Shown here: positions 43,194-53,928 of the stretch, in pieces
Position numbering within the stretch: the stretch's first letter is position 1
Layout of the letters: every line of letters begins with the position of its first letter
Source of the DNA: Batkoa obscura
Lineage: Eukaryota > Entomophthoromycota > Entomophthoromycetes > Entomophthorales > Batkoaceae
NCBI GenBank assembly: GCA_030770535.1
Contig: JASVEC010000017.1
Location: 620,001 to 684,000 of the forward strand
Direction: 5' to 3'
Length of the DNA stretch: 64,000 bases
Made by a program: the position numbers and the translations under genes
Notes under the pieces: model-generated
Databases searched by the model: none
Told to the model about the DNA's origin: nothing
What the model saw: only the letters and a program-made list of their open reading frames with translations

Positions 43194-44723
43194 TTAAGTT
43201 AAAGGTTTGAATACAACATAAGGATCTGGTATTCCATAATCTCCAGTATAAAATTCTTTACGTTTACCATCTCTTGTTTCAATACGGTATTTCTGTAAAA
43301 GAGTGCTCACTAAGGAAATAATTTCCTGGATAGCAAAGAACCTGCCTGGGCAAGCATGACGCCCCATACCAAAGTTTAAAAAGTTTTGAGTTACTCTACT
43401 AGCTTTGAGTTTAGACTCAACAAATTGAAATGGGTTGTATTGTAGCTCAAGAGGAACAAAGGGGTCTATCTTTAGCATTTTATCCTTATTAGCATAGTTT
43501 TCAGGGTTGAAATGAATACTTGGCAAATCAAAAGCCATTAAAGATCCCTTTGGAATCTTCATTCCATTAGGTAATACGCGTTCGATGTTGGTAAGTCTCC
43601 AAGAATCTAAATGATGAGACCTATGTCTTAAGGTTTCACGGATGGCAGAGTTTAAATTTTCAAAATTTTCAAAATCCTCTTTACTTAATAATGGACTTCC
43701 AGTTTTATCCTTTACTACATGTTCAGTTATTCTTTTTTGCTCTTCACGTAAAACTGAAAAGTTTTCAGGATGTGCTAATAAATCAGAGATAAGAAGACTG
43801 GAGTTTCTAGTAGTAGTAGATATGGAAGCAAACCCAATAATCATAATAGCATGTGCAATTTGACTAATACTATGCCCTTTATCACTCAATGCATCTACAA
43901 GTCCTTTTGCTTCAACTTTTTCTCCAGCTTTAATTCTTTGTCTTCTATTTTGAATATACTTTTCAATTCTAGAGTAAATAAATTCTCTTTCTTTAACAGA
44001 TGGGTTTCGATTTTTGATTTTATAACCAACAATATAACTTCCAATAAAAGGTACTAAATGCCAAAACAACCCTTTTTTTAAACAACCGTCTACTTTGTTA
44101 GAGTAATCGCGTAGTAAAAAAATTAAGTCATTATCCTTTGATAACTCAGGGCCAAGTAGAAGAATAGCAACAGAGTTTGCAATTACGTTGGAAAAAAAAA
44201 ATTCAATGTTGATACCTTCTGGACCAGTCCCTTCGCCTATTTCCTCTTGAATAATTTTATTCATGGTTTTTAAAACCTCTGGAAGCATAGTCTTCAACAT
44301 GGGTGTAATCACTTGATTGATAATTGCAACATTATCTAAGATTTGATCCGGTTTACCTGGAGAGTCTTTACTTTCTCCAAGTACCTCAGTGAGGAAAAGT
44401 ATTTTGTCTCTGCCCTCAAATACATCCATATCATGGGCTTTAGCTAAGTACTCAGAAGCTTTATTGGAGAATACAAATATTTTCTTTCCTAAAAAGTTGA
44501 CTCCAAATACATCTCCATATTTCTTTTGGCATTCTAATAGAAATTGTCTAGGGTTGTTTCTTAGCTGTAAAGTATGACCAATAATTGGAATATGAGGCAC
44601 CATCGGAGGTTCACCCTTTGTATAATATAGTTTATAGGCAGCATATGCTATCCATAGCAAAAGAGAGTAGACAATTAGTTTATCTAAAGATAAATAATCT
44701 TTTAAATTTAAGTAATTTGTCAT
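43194..44723 (-). CDS. Cytochrome P450 monooxygenase
   Basis: Intronless, 509 aa. An N-terminal membrane anchor (LIVYSLLLWIAYAAYKLYY) is followed by a Pro-rich hinge (GEPPMVPHIPIIGH). K-helix ExxR is in SAIRETLRH. The haem loop FGMGRHACPGRFFAIQE has the axial Cys at 458. The I-helix reads GFASISTTTRN, where the usual acid before Thr is Ser and the first Gly is Ser. The CPGRFFA haem loop with an F-A-S-I-x-T-T I-helix recalls fungal P450s of the gibberellin and indole-diterpene type rather than CYP51 or CYP61. An ER-bound oxidation of a hydrophobic substrate is likely; which substrate is unknown. No cluster partners (synthase, transferase) are nearby, so it is not part of an evident metabolite cluster. 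Confidence 0.92.
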   Translation of the reverse strand: MTNYLNLKDYLSLDKLIVYSLLLWIAYAAYKLYYTKGEPPMVPHIPIIGHTLQLRNNPRQFLLECQKKYGDVFGVNFLGKKIFVFSNKASEYLAKAHDMDVFEGRDKILFLTEVLGESKDSPGKPDQILDNVAIINQVITPMLKTMLPEVLKTMNKIIQEEIGEGTGPEGINIEFFFSNVIANSVAILLLGPELSKDNDLIFLLRDYSNKVDGCLKKGLFWHLVPFIGSYIVGYKIKNRNPSVKEREFIYSRIEKYIQNRRQRIKAGEKVEAKGLVDALSDKGHSISQIAHAIMIIGFASISTTTRNSSLLISDLLAHPENFSVLREEQKRITEHVVKDKTGSPLLSKEDFENFENLNSAIRETLRHRSHHLDSWRLTNIERVLPNGMKIPKGSLMAFDLPSIHFNPENYANKDKMLKIDPFVPLELQYNPFQFVESKLKASRVTQNFLNFGMGRHACPGRFFAIQEIISLVSTLLQKYRIETRDGKRKEFYTGDYGIPDPYVVFKPLT

Positions 44724-45380
44724 TTATATAATTTATAACAAAGTTAAAAGTAAAACTGGTCTTTTTATACGCCTTTTTATACTTATTGATTATTTTCATA
44801 ATTTTGTAATAGTTTAAGTATTACTATTGCTGGCTGGTTTTAGTTTAGCATAATACTTTTTATCCTTTAAACTACGCCCAATTTTAAATAAAAAGTGCTT
44901 TATTTGTAAATTTAATTAAATTAGTTTATTATTTTCGTTGATATTTATTACTTTGAAACGGATTGTAGTATTGAAATAAATCATTCTTTATTCCTATAAG
45001 CTTATGAAATATACAAAACATCTCTAGTTTACATGAACTTTATACAATATATATGTAAGTTATTGAATTTATTGCTGCGAGTTGGTTATTAAAAATTAAT
45101 TGCATAAAAGTAGTTTTAGCTGCGATCTAATAGTATTAACTTGCATACAGAGTTTTTCATCCATTTCAATAAAGATTTTGAGATATTTAATTTGAACTGG
45201 TTTATGTTAGCACTATTTCAAAACTTTAAATTATTATGATATTTGTAATAGAAGTTTGAAGATATAAAATTTTAATAAAAGCTTAGAGGTATAAAATTTT
45301 GTTTCAGTATAAATTTTCCCACATAGTACAAATATCAGTTTAGATCAAAACTTAATTGAAATCGTCATTTTTTTATATTA
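44724..45380. other. Promoter side of the P450 gene
   Basis: About 650 bp, AT-rich, no gene or RNA supported. Confidence 0.35.
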
Positions 45381-45486
45381 TATATGGGGATGTATTTTTG
45401 TGTTTAAGATTCTTACTAACAATCTTTCTGCTTAAATAGCGCTTAAAAATGGAAAAAGTGATGAAGTCAAAAAAACATCCCCATAT
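45381..45486 (-). mobile_element. MITE-A copy 14
   Basis: TATATGGGGATGTATTTTTG, TTACTAACAATCTTTC, core TGCTTAAATAGCGCTT, end AAAAAACATCCCCATA. Adjoins element C. Confidence 0.85.
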
Positions 45487-45714
45487 GGGTGAGTTTAAAA
45501 GCTCAGTTAAAATTAGATAAAATTTTCCATCTCACTTTTTTTGTCCATTTTCTATGTAGCGTAAATATTAAAAAATACTGTACAAAAAAACATTCCCATA
45601 TGGGTAATTTTAGTTAAGCAAAAAAACTAATTTCTAGCACCTTATGCTCAATTCGCAATTTTTACTAGAATCTATATTGGACAAAAATTGAACTGAGCTT
45701 TTAAACTAACTCAT
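45485..45714. mobile_element. TIR element C (230 bp)
   Basis: The left arm ATGGGTGAGTTTAAAAGCTC continuing AGTT and the right arm, whose inverse is ATGAGTTAGTTTAAAAGCTC then AGTT, match at 22 of 24 positions. TA borders both ends. The middle contains a scrap resembling a MITE-A right end (AAAAAAACATTCCCATATGG) at 45586-45605. It fits exactly between a reverse and a forward MITE-A copy. Confidence 0.6.
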
Positions 45715-45818
45715 ATAAGGGTGCTTTTTTTATTTCATCACTTTTTTCATTTTTCAAACGCTATTTGAATAGAGAAACTGTTAGTAAAATCCTTAAACAG
45801 AAAAATTCGTCCCCATAT
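45712..45818 (+). mobile_element. MITE-A copy 15
   Basis: TATAAGGGTGCTTTTTTTAT, TTTTTCATTTTTCAA, core AAACGCTATTTGAATAG, TTAGTAAAATCCTTAAACA, end TTCGTCCCCATATT. Confidence 0.8.
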
Positions 45819-46032
45819 TTAATATACTTATTTAGTTTTTTCAATGAAGTTAAAATAAAACTTTTTCAATTCATTACACATAACAACAAATTATGAAAAA
45901 TCCTTTAGTTAAAATATTAAAATTAAGAAAGTTATTATCTATATTTGTAGTTATTAATAGCGTTTTTATAAATATTTTTTGCTCTTTTAAAATTAATTTT
46001 TCTAAAGTATGAGCAATTAAAAAACATTTGTC

Positions 46033-46129
46033 ATTTGGAGGTGTTTTCTTGTTTAAAATTTTACTATCAGTTTTTCTATTAAATAATGCTTAAATGAAAA
46101 GTGATGAAATCAAAAAACATGGCCCCATG
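46033..46129 (-). mobile_element. MITE-A copy 16, diverged
   Basis: ATTTGGAGGTGTTTTCTTG, TTTTACTATCAGTTTTTC, degenerate core ATTAAATAATGCTTAAA, end AAAAAACATGGCCCCAT. Confidence 0.7.
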
Positions 46130-47493
46130 TATCAAGTATAAACGTTTTTAGCTATTTTAAGTTTTTGAATAAATAACATATATATTACATTCAAATTAAC
46201 TAATGATATATTTTTTAATTGTTTTCTTGATTCCATTTATTTGTTCATCTTTTGTTTAGTGTAAACTTCAAAAAAATATTAGCTAAATCCTATAAAGAAA
46301 ACACTCTGATTTTTTTGTTCAATATTTTAATTTTGAAGCTCATAAGTTGATTAAGTTTCATTGTAGCTTATCAAAAATGCTGAAATTGTCAAAAGTTTAT
46401 ACATATAAGCTCACACAATAACCAAATTCAATATATTGTTTGTTTAATATAAGTATTCAAATTACTATAAAATTAAGCTGTAGCTTATCAGTCCACAGAA
46501 AGATGCTAAAAACAATGTTGGTGCCAGGACCACTAATCAAATTGCCTACTTTCCGAAGTTTGATGCTATAATTAGACAAGATTGAATAGAAGTTGAAACA
46601 TTTCAGAAAATGATGTAAAGAAGACTATACCAGAGTTATTACAAACTTTGATGACATATTTATTAAACATAAATATAAAATATGGTAACTTAGTGTATTT
46701 TATACTCATAGAAGGTATAAGCGATTAGGTCTCTTCCTCTGGATCTCTCTTCATTGAAATTTATTTTATATTCATTTCTGGAATAAGCCATACTCTTGAA
46801 TCTTATTAGCCTAGTTAATTTGATTTAGATATTAGATTACACTGTACTTATTTAAGAAAACCTCAAAAATTCCCACTTCCACTGGTCAAGCATTGGGCTT
46901 ACCCTACCGTATCTTGCCTTATGTTAGCTTATCAGCTAGTGCGTCATTGGGTTTAAGGACTTTAAAGTTCGTACGGCTTTCATTTACAAATCTGCTATTT
47001 ATTAGTAATAAGCATAGGTATCTTTGATGCTATTAAGCGCAATCAAGCTCCATTATCCCTTTAAGTATAAAATTACCCTAACTTGGGAGCTCCCTATATT
47101 GAGAAGCTAGATCAGGACAGAGGTCGTGGATGAAATACATCCTTTCTTTGATTTTTGTAAAAAAAAAGTAGAGAAAATCTAGTTTTTGAATTTGTCTAGG
47201 GCACCTTTTTTATGTTAACTCTTTGGGCACTAAGAACGTCCTGTCCTTGCTTAACTTGACCTTGGTTATACAATGTTGCTTGAATAAGCAAAATTGGTTA
47301 AAAAGTTGAGGTTCAATCAAACAGAATTTTTAATAAATTTAGTATACAAAGGGTTAATAGTGTGAAGTTTAAGTGTAAAAATCGAATGCTTTTATAAGAA
47401 ATTTCCTTGCCCAAAAATGTGGAATATTTTTAGAATTCATTAATTCATTAAAATTTAGGTTTTTAAGCTTTTTGTATCTTTTTAACAAAAAAA
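46130..47493. other. Intergenic, with a slightly GC-richer island
   Basis: No gene supported. 46860-47260 is less AT-rich than its surroundings but full of stops in all frames on a quick read. A partial direct repeat TGTAGCTTATCA occurs at about 46363 and 46485. Confidence 0.4.
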
Positions 47494-49142
47494 ATGAATC
47501 AAACAATTGAAAAACAACGTCAATTACATCAAGAAATTGAAATTATTGAACAAGCCATTGTAGATCAATATCACCAAAAAACGAAAACAGTAAGTTGTTT
47601 ACTCCACTTTAATAAAAAATTCATTGACTAAACTTATTTTCCCCCATAGTACAAAGAAAAACTCCAACTAGAACAACAAGTGAATTTATATCTGACCTCC
47701 ATACAATCCCGTGGAGAAAAACTAAACTCATTATATCATGATGAAACTGTCAAGCGAGAAATTGAAGAAATTGGAACTGGGGACTTTGGTTTATTTTATA
47801 AAAAAGTTAAAAACATACGTGATGGTTATCAAAATAAACCCACTTTATTAGTCGAACCTGTAGGATTGAATTTATTAGCAGCAATTGGACGTGCCGACAT
47901 TGAAAAAGATTTGTTTTCTGGTGAAGAGAAGGATGGCAAATATTTGGATTTGATTCAATGTTTTGATTTGTTTTTTAATTTACAGATTAATGATAAAGGT
48001 TATTTAGAATACTTGGAAGGTTTGAATGAGTTTGATAAAATTCCATTAGCTAAAAAAGAGGCGAAATACCAAGAGTATTTGAACACTTTGATCAGTTATT
48101 TGGAATCTTATTTTATTAGAGCTAGACCTTTATTTGATTATTTAGGATTAAAAAAGAAAGGTGAAGAAGAGTTTAATAACTTATGGAGTGATGGAAAAGT
48201 TGGAGGTTGGCCAATGGCAGGAAAAAATGAATTGTTTTGTAATGCATGTAATAAAAGTTTTACTAATGAAGCAGTATATCAAAATCATCTAACTGGAAAA
48301 AAACATATCAAAAATCAAAAACTATTAGAAAATAACGAGGAACAAAGGGATAATAGTAGTAATGATAATAATGATCCTAAATTTAAAATGGCTTGTATGG
48401 AACATGTAGTTAAAGTTTATTTAGAGGAATTAAAAGAAATATTAGAAGATACTAAACTTAATATTGAAAGAAAACAAAGTTTAACGGAAAGGGAAAGAGA
48501 GGTAATATAATATTATATTGACGAATAAATAAAAACATATTTAATATTAATATTAATTTAATATAGATTGAACAACAGGAAGCTGCAGAAAGTGAAAGTG
48601 AAAAGGGAGGATCTGATACAGATGAAGATGATGAAAGAATTTATAATCCATTAAAATTACCATTAGGATGGGATGGTAAACCTATTCCATATTGGTTATA
48701 TAAATTACATGGATTAGGAGTGGAATACCCTTGTGAAATTTGTGGTAATTTTGTTTATATGGGTAGAAAAGCATTTGAAAGACATTTTCAAGTAAGAATT
48801 GTTATAAAAATTAAATATTAATTAGAGATGTTAATATTTTATCTTATTTTATTTTATTTTAGGAATGGCGTCACGCTCATGGTATGCGTTGTTTAGGTAT
48901 ACCCAATACTAAACATTTTAATGAAATTACTTCTATTCAAGATGCTTATTCACGTAAGTTTTTTGTTATTTATTTAGAATGTATTTTGAGAATTAATTTA
49001 TTTTTTAGTTTGGGAAAAATTAAAAACAAAAGCTAAAGTAGAAATTCAAGATACAGAAACATTAGAAGAATTTGAAGATGATCATGGTCATGTTTATAAT
49101 AAGAAAACTTATCTCGATTTAAAAAGACAAGGTATTATTTAA
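47494..49142 (+). CDS. SF3A3: Splicing factor SF3a60 (SF3A subunit 3 / Prp9)
   Basis: Five exons, 47494-47589, 47650-48501, 48567-48791, 48863-48953 and 49009-49142, with introns of 60, 65, 71 and 55 bp, give 465 aa. The N-terminal helices ([20 protein letters not shown]) and the [19 protein letters not shown] segment match the family. A U1-type C2H2 finger lies near 226-250 ([19 protein letters not shown]). The matrin-type C-terminal finger starts at about residue 370: [20 protein letters not shown], then [18 protein letters not shown], completed over two splice joins; [20 protein letters not shown] precedes it. SF3a60 is part of the U2 snRNP SF3a complex needed for branch-site recognition. 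Ends with [13 protein letters not shown]. Head-to-tail with the ABC transporter, 170 bp apart. Confidence 0.95.
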
Positions 49143-49312
49143 TATTTGGATGATAATATAGACAATATTTCTTTTTATTTTATTGTTTGATTAAAGTCAA
49201 GAGTCTCACTTTTTGTTATCATTTATTTTTAATTTTATTGGTTATTATATTTTTAATTTATATTTCATGTCGTAAGTTATTTTTATAAAAATTTCAATAA
49301 CTTTTTGATTAA

Positions 49313-51449
49313 ATGATATTCAATAAGTTAAAAACTCATTTTATACCAAAATTAAGGTTTTATCCTAATAAAAGTAAATATATTAATATAATCTATTAAT
49401 GTAATAATATTGAATAAATTATAGCTTATACTAAGAAATTAAATAAAATAAATTATAAACCACTTGGTTTATTAGTATTAGTAGTAGGTGGAAGTGGTTT
49501 AAGTGGTAAAATATTATTAGAAGCCAATGCTAAACTACCATCAGATACAGAAATAATCAAATTAAAAAATGAAGCCATAAAACCAGTAATTGAAGAAGTA
49601 GAGGAGGAGGAAGTAATAATAAATAAAGAAAGCAACAATATCATCAAAGTATTAAAAAAGCATTATAAATTAATCCTCATAGCCATTCTAAGTAGTATTT
49701 TAAGTACATTAATAGGCATCAAATTACCTATGGCACTAGCTAGTTTAGTGAAATTAATTAATCAAAACGGTGCACTTAACTTAACCATTTTAAACCAACA
49801 ATTAATAAAGCTAATCAAATTAATTGGCGTCAACGCAGTAGCCGTAGGCTTAAATATTGTGACTATTAATTATACAGTAGAACGAGTATTTAAAGAGATC
49901 AAATTAGCTTTATTACAAAGTCTATTATATATGGATTTAGCTATATTAGAAAGTAAAAGAAAAGCGGAGTTAGTAGATAAAATTTGGTCACAATACAATG
50001 AAGCTAAAAGTCTATTTAAAGTTTTATTATTTAAGGTAAAATCATCAATTTTTTATTATTTGTTTAATTATATATCAATTGGTTTATTAGGGTATCCCTT
50101 GTCTCACAACAATCCTAGGCTCCAGTTATAATTTATATAGTATTTCCCCAATGTTAAGTAATTATTTAATAGTTACTTTACCAAGTATCTATTTAGTATT
50201 ATATTTTTATGGTAATATATTAAGAAGTTGTCGAAAACAATGTATGAATAGTGAGTCTTATAACCAAGGTTTAAGTATGGAAATTATGAATGGAATACGT
50301 ACAGTTCGGGCCTATGCCATGGAAAAAAAAGAGATAGAAAATTATGATGAAAATTTAACTCAATTAATTCATTATAATAATTTATTTTCATTTCATTTAA
50401 GTTTATTTAAGTCTTTTATTAATTTATCATTGGGTTTAACAACTGCAGGGATATTTTATATGGGTGCTAATAACGTTGTACAGGGCTCTTTATTACAAGA
50501 AGATTTAATAGCTTATCTATTAACAGTACAAAATATGCAACGTGCTTTAGATTTATCGGGCTCCATATTTGGACAAATAATGAAAGGCAGATCCAGTATA
50601 AAAAATATAATTTATTATATTCAATTACCCCCATCCTCCACATTAAAAAGTTCAAAAAACTTAAAACCGTTAGTTTCTGGAAAAATTGATTTTGTTATTA
50701 ATCATTTTGAATATAAAGATCAACAACCAGTATTAAAAAATGTAAGATTAACAATACCACCTGGTACTACTTTAGCTTTATGTGGTGCTTCAGGTTCTGG
50801 AAAGAGTACTATAGCTGCTTTATTAGAACGATTCTATGATTTAAATGAAAATCAAGGACATATATTTATTGATGGTATTAATATTCAAGATTATGAACCT
50901 AATTATTTAAGAGGAGAAATAATTGCTTATTTAGAACAAGAACCTACTTTATTTAAAGGAACAATTAAGGAAAACATAGTGTATGGATCAAAATATACAG
51001 TAGAAGATATGCAAGAGATTCAACAAGCAGCTGAATTGGCTAATGCATGGGAATTTATTGAAAATTTAAGTGATGGTTTAGATACTATTATTGATGAAAA
51101 GGGTAGTAACTTATCCGGTGGTCAAAAACAGAGAATATCCATAGCAAGAGCTATTATAAAAAATCCAAAAATATTAATTTTAGATGAAGCTACTTCAGCC
51201 TTAGATACCATTTCTGAAAAAAAAGTCCAAAATGCATTATATAATTTAATGAAAAATAAAACCACTTTGATTATTGCTCATAGATTATCTACAATCGTTA
51301 ATGCTGATAATATTGCTTTATTACAATCACCAAAGAATAGCAATTCTGTTGTGGAACAGGGGAGCCATGATATGTTATTAAAACTGAAAGGTAAATATTT
51401 TGAACTCTTTTATTCAGCTAGAGATAAACATAAGGATACTATTGAATGA
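49313..51449 (+). CDS. Mitochondrial ABC half-transporter, ABCB8-like
   Basis: Exons 49313-49373, 49425-50035 and 50091-51449 (introns 51 and 55 bp) give 676 aa. The basic start IFNKLKTHFIPKLRFYPNK fits a mitochondrial presequence, followed by a hydrophobic stretch LGLLVLVVGGSGLSG. One membrane domain of about six helices follows; MEIMNGIRTVRAYAMEKKE is the conserved loop before TM5, as in ABCB8. One ATPase domain: Walker A GASGSGKST (about 455), Q-loop AYLEQEPTLFKGTI, signature LSGGQKQRISIARA, Walker B ILILDEATSALD and H-loop IIAHRLST. Half-transporters dimerise; ABCB8 relatives sit in the inner membrane and are linked to iron export and potassium-channel regulation. The second intron join restores KGIPCLTTILGSSYNLYS. 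Confidence 0.9.
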
Positions 51450-52209
51450 TGAGGTAATGAGATGGAGGATTAGATCTTATGTTTTTCAAGAATAAAAATA
51501 TATTCTATTATCATAACCTTATTTTTTTAATTAAATTTTAATTCTATAATAAAATATCATTATTACAACTTATATGAAAACCAAATTATTTTTGAAAATT
51601 TATTAAAATTTCAAAATGAAAATGACATCATTTTCTTAATATAAAAAAAATTCGAAAAATATTAATAAGTCCAAATTCAGTACAAAAATTTAACCTTAAG
51701 GAAAACATGCTTTTCTATTTATTTAATTCACTATAAAACATGAATATTCATTTCATTGAACCCACAGTAAAACTACTTTAATCTAGTTGTACTTCAATCT
51801 GATTGCTTAAGTTTTTCAATGAATAAAAGATTTGATAATATCAGGTGATGTGGCTTTTCATTAAATTTATTTCAAGAATAATAATTAAATGAACATTTAA
51901 AATAAATTTTTATCAAATAAGTAAAATTATCTGATAAAAATTGAATTCAGTTTGACATAATATTGGCTCCAAATTTAATATTTTCCCACCACCAATTAAA
52001 AGCCCTGATGATTTGACCATATTCTTGAAACTTAATGAATTAATCAAGCAGTGGTTAACTGTTATAAAATACACTATAAATACCCCCTCAACTACTTCCA
52101 GACTATTACATTTTATTGATTATAAACTTTGATTTCAATTTACTAAGTAAGTCTTTAAAACCCGCCTTTATAGTTTAAAAATACTAATTTTCTACTTCTA
52201 TTAGCAACC
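51450..52209. other. Intergenic, arginase promoter side
   Basis: 760 bp of AT-rich sequence between the ABC gene stop and the arginase ATG. No exon supported; regulatory sites not identified. Confidence 0.4.
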
Positions 52210-53334
52210 ATGACTATGATCAAAAATAAATTTTTATCTACTAGTACTGTAGGTATTATTCCAGTTGCCTTCACAGATGGACAAGTAAGTTAATACTATC
52301 TTTTGTACTTTTAACCTATTAACCTCTTTTTTTAGCCTAGAAAAGGAGTTGAAAAAGGTCCATCCCATTTATTAGAAGCTGGCTTAGTACAACAAATTCA
52401 AGAACTTGGGTATAATGTGGAATTCGATGGCAAAATTCATAATTTTGAAGAAATTCGACCACAAAGTGATCCAGATGTTGGTGTAGCTAAAAATCCAAGA
52501 TTTGTTGGTGCGGTTGCCGAACAAGTGAATTTAAAAGTAGCTGAAGAATTAAAAAAAGGACACTTTGCTTTAACTTTGGGTGGGGATCATTCTATTGGTT
52601 TAGGTACTACTACAGGTACTTTAGACGTATTCCCAGATGCTTGTGTTATTTGGGTGGATGCTCATGCTGTAAGTGAATTATTTTATTTAATATATTAAAT
52701 AAGTTTATTTATTTTTCATTCTAGGATATCAATGGCGTTGATGATACTGAAACTGGTAACTTACATGGATGTCCATTATCTTGGGCCGTTGGTGTATCTC
52801 GTGTTATTGAAGGCTTTGAATGGATCTTAAAAAGTCAAAAACAACCACGATTAAATCCTAATTCTTTAGTTTATATTGGATTAAGAGATGTTGATAAAGC
52901 AGAAAGAAGAATCTTAAAAGAACATAACATTAAAGCTTTCTCTATGCATGAAGTCGATAAATATGGAATTGGTAAAGTAGTCGATATGGCTTTAGATCAT
53001 GTTAATCCAGATAGAAATCGTCCAATTCATCTTTCTTATGATGTCGATGCTTTAGACCCTTCCATTATTCCTGCTACTGGTAAGCTTTTTTGAGATTTTA
53101 ATAATTTTATATAGTTAATTTCTTTTCTTTTTAGGCACCCCAGTTCGTGGTGGATTAACTTTTAGAGAAGGTCATTATATTTGTGAAGCTTTATATGAAA
53201 CTGGGTTAGTTGTAGCTATGGATTGTGTTGAAGTTAATCCTGATCTTTCTTATAAAAAAGAAGATTTAGAAATTACTGTTAAGACGGCTTGTTCTCTAAT
53301 TCGTGCTGCTTTAGGGGAAGGTTTACTCAATTAA
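52210..53334 (+). CDS. CAR1: Arginase
   Basis: Exons 52210-52284, 52336-52668, 52725-53079 and 53135-53334 with introns of 51, 56 and 55 bp; 320 aa, normal for the family. Hydrolyses L-arginine to ornithine and urea in the cytosol, the first step of arginine catabolism. Manganese-site motifs: GGDHSIGLGT at 107-116, WVDAHADIN at 131-139 (the third codon block is split by an intron at DAHA/DIN) and SYDVDALDPSIIPATGTP from 240 with Asp242 and Asp244. The Arg-binding ETGNLHGCP loop at 145-153 is present. The N-terminal PRKGVEKGPSHLLEAGL is typical. All splice joins keep frame and all catalytic residues are present. Confidence 0.97.
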
Positions 53335-53928
53335 GTGAAAAAAAAGAATTATTTTTGTATAAAATTATGTTTTTGATTAGAAAAATAGCAAGTTTTCACT
53401 TTTCTTTTTGTTTTGAACTTTATCTTTCATTAAACTTTTTATTAATTAATATATAATTAATAGAGTAAAGAAGCTAAATATTTAAAAGAACAAGAACAGA
53501 ACATGGAATAGATTTTTCATATTTTATTAATTGTATCCATTCCTTGTGTCTCTGTTATATGATTGGCACTTGCAACCTGACAAAAAAAAGTTTAAAATAA
53601 AATAAAACTAAATAAAAAATATAAACAACAACATTAAAATAAATAAGCTCCATAATTTTATCCGAACATATCCTTTATTTTATCTATGCTATCAACTAAC
53701 TGTTATAACATTGCTTTTAAAATCAAATTGAAAACTCAATTCATCAATCTATTAAATAATTAACTTAAAATTTGATTCGAAATCTCTCTACCCAGACCTC
53801 TCCTTCAAATAATATTTCAACATTGTATTAAAAACTAGTTTAATAAGCTATTGATTTAAAAGTTACCCTCAATCATTTTAAATAACTAACACAAGATTGA
53901 ATTCTTTCCCACTTTCTCCTAGATAACT
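53335..53928. other. Convergent spacer with a possible orphan exon
   Basis: Between the stops of arginase and the zinc-cluster gene. On the minus strand 53517-53576 is an exon-like 20-codon block ending in TGA (VASANHITETQGMDTINKI), preceded by TTTTTTTGTCAG, a good acceptor. No clear upstream exon was found. Confidence 0.3.

Noticed and set aside
43194-44723. Lanosterol 14-alpha demethylase (CYP51) identity for the P450
   Set aside because: The I-helix and haem-loop patterns do not match CYP51; only the general P450 call is kept.
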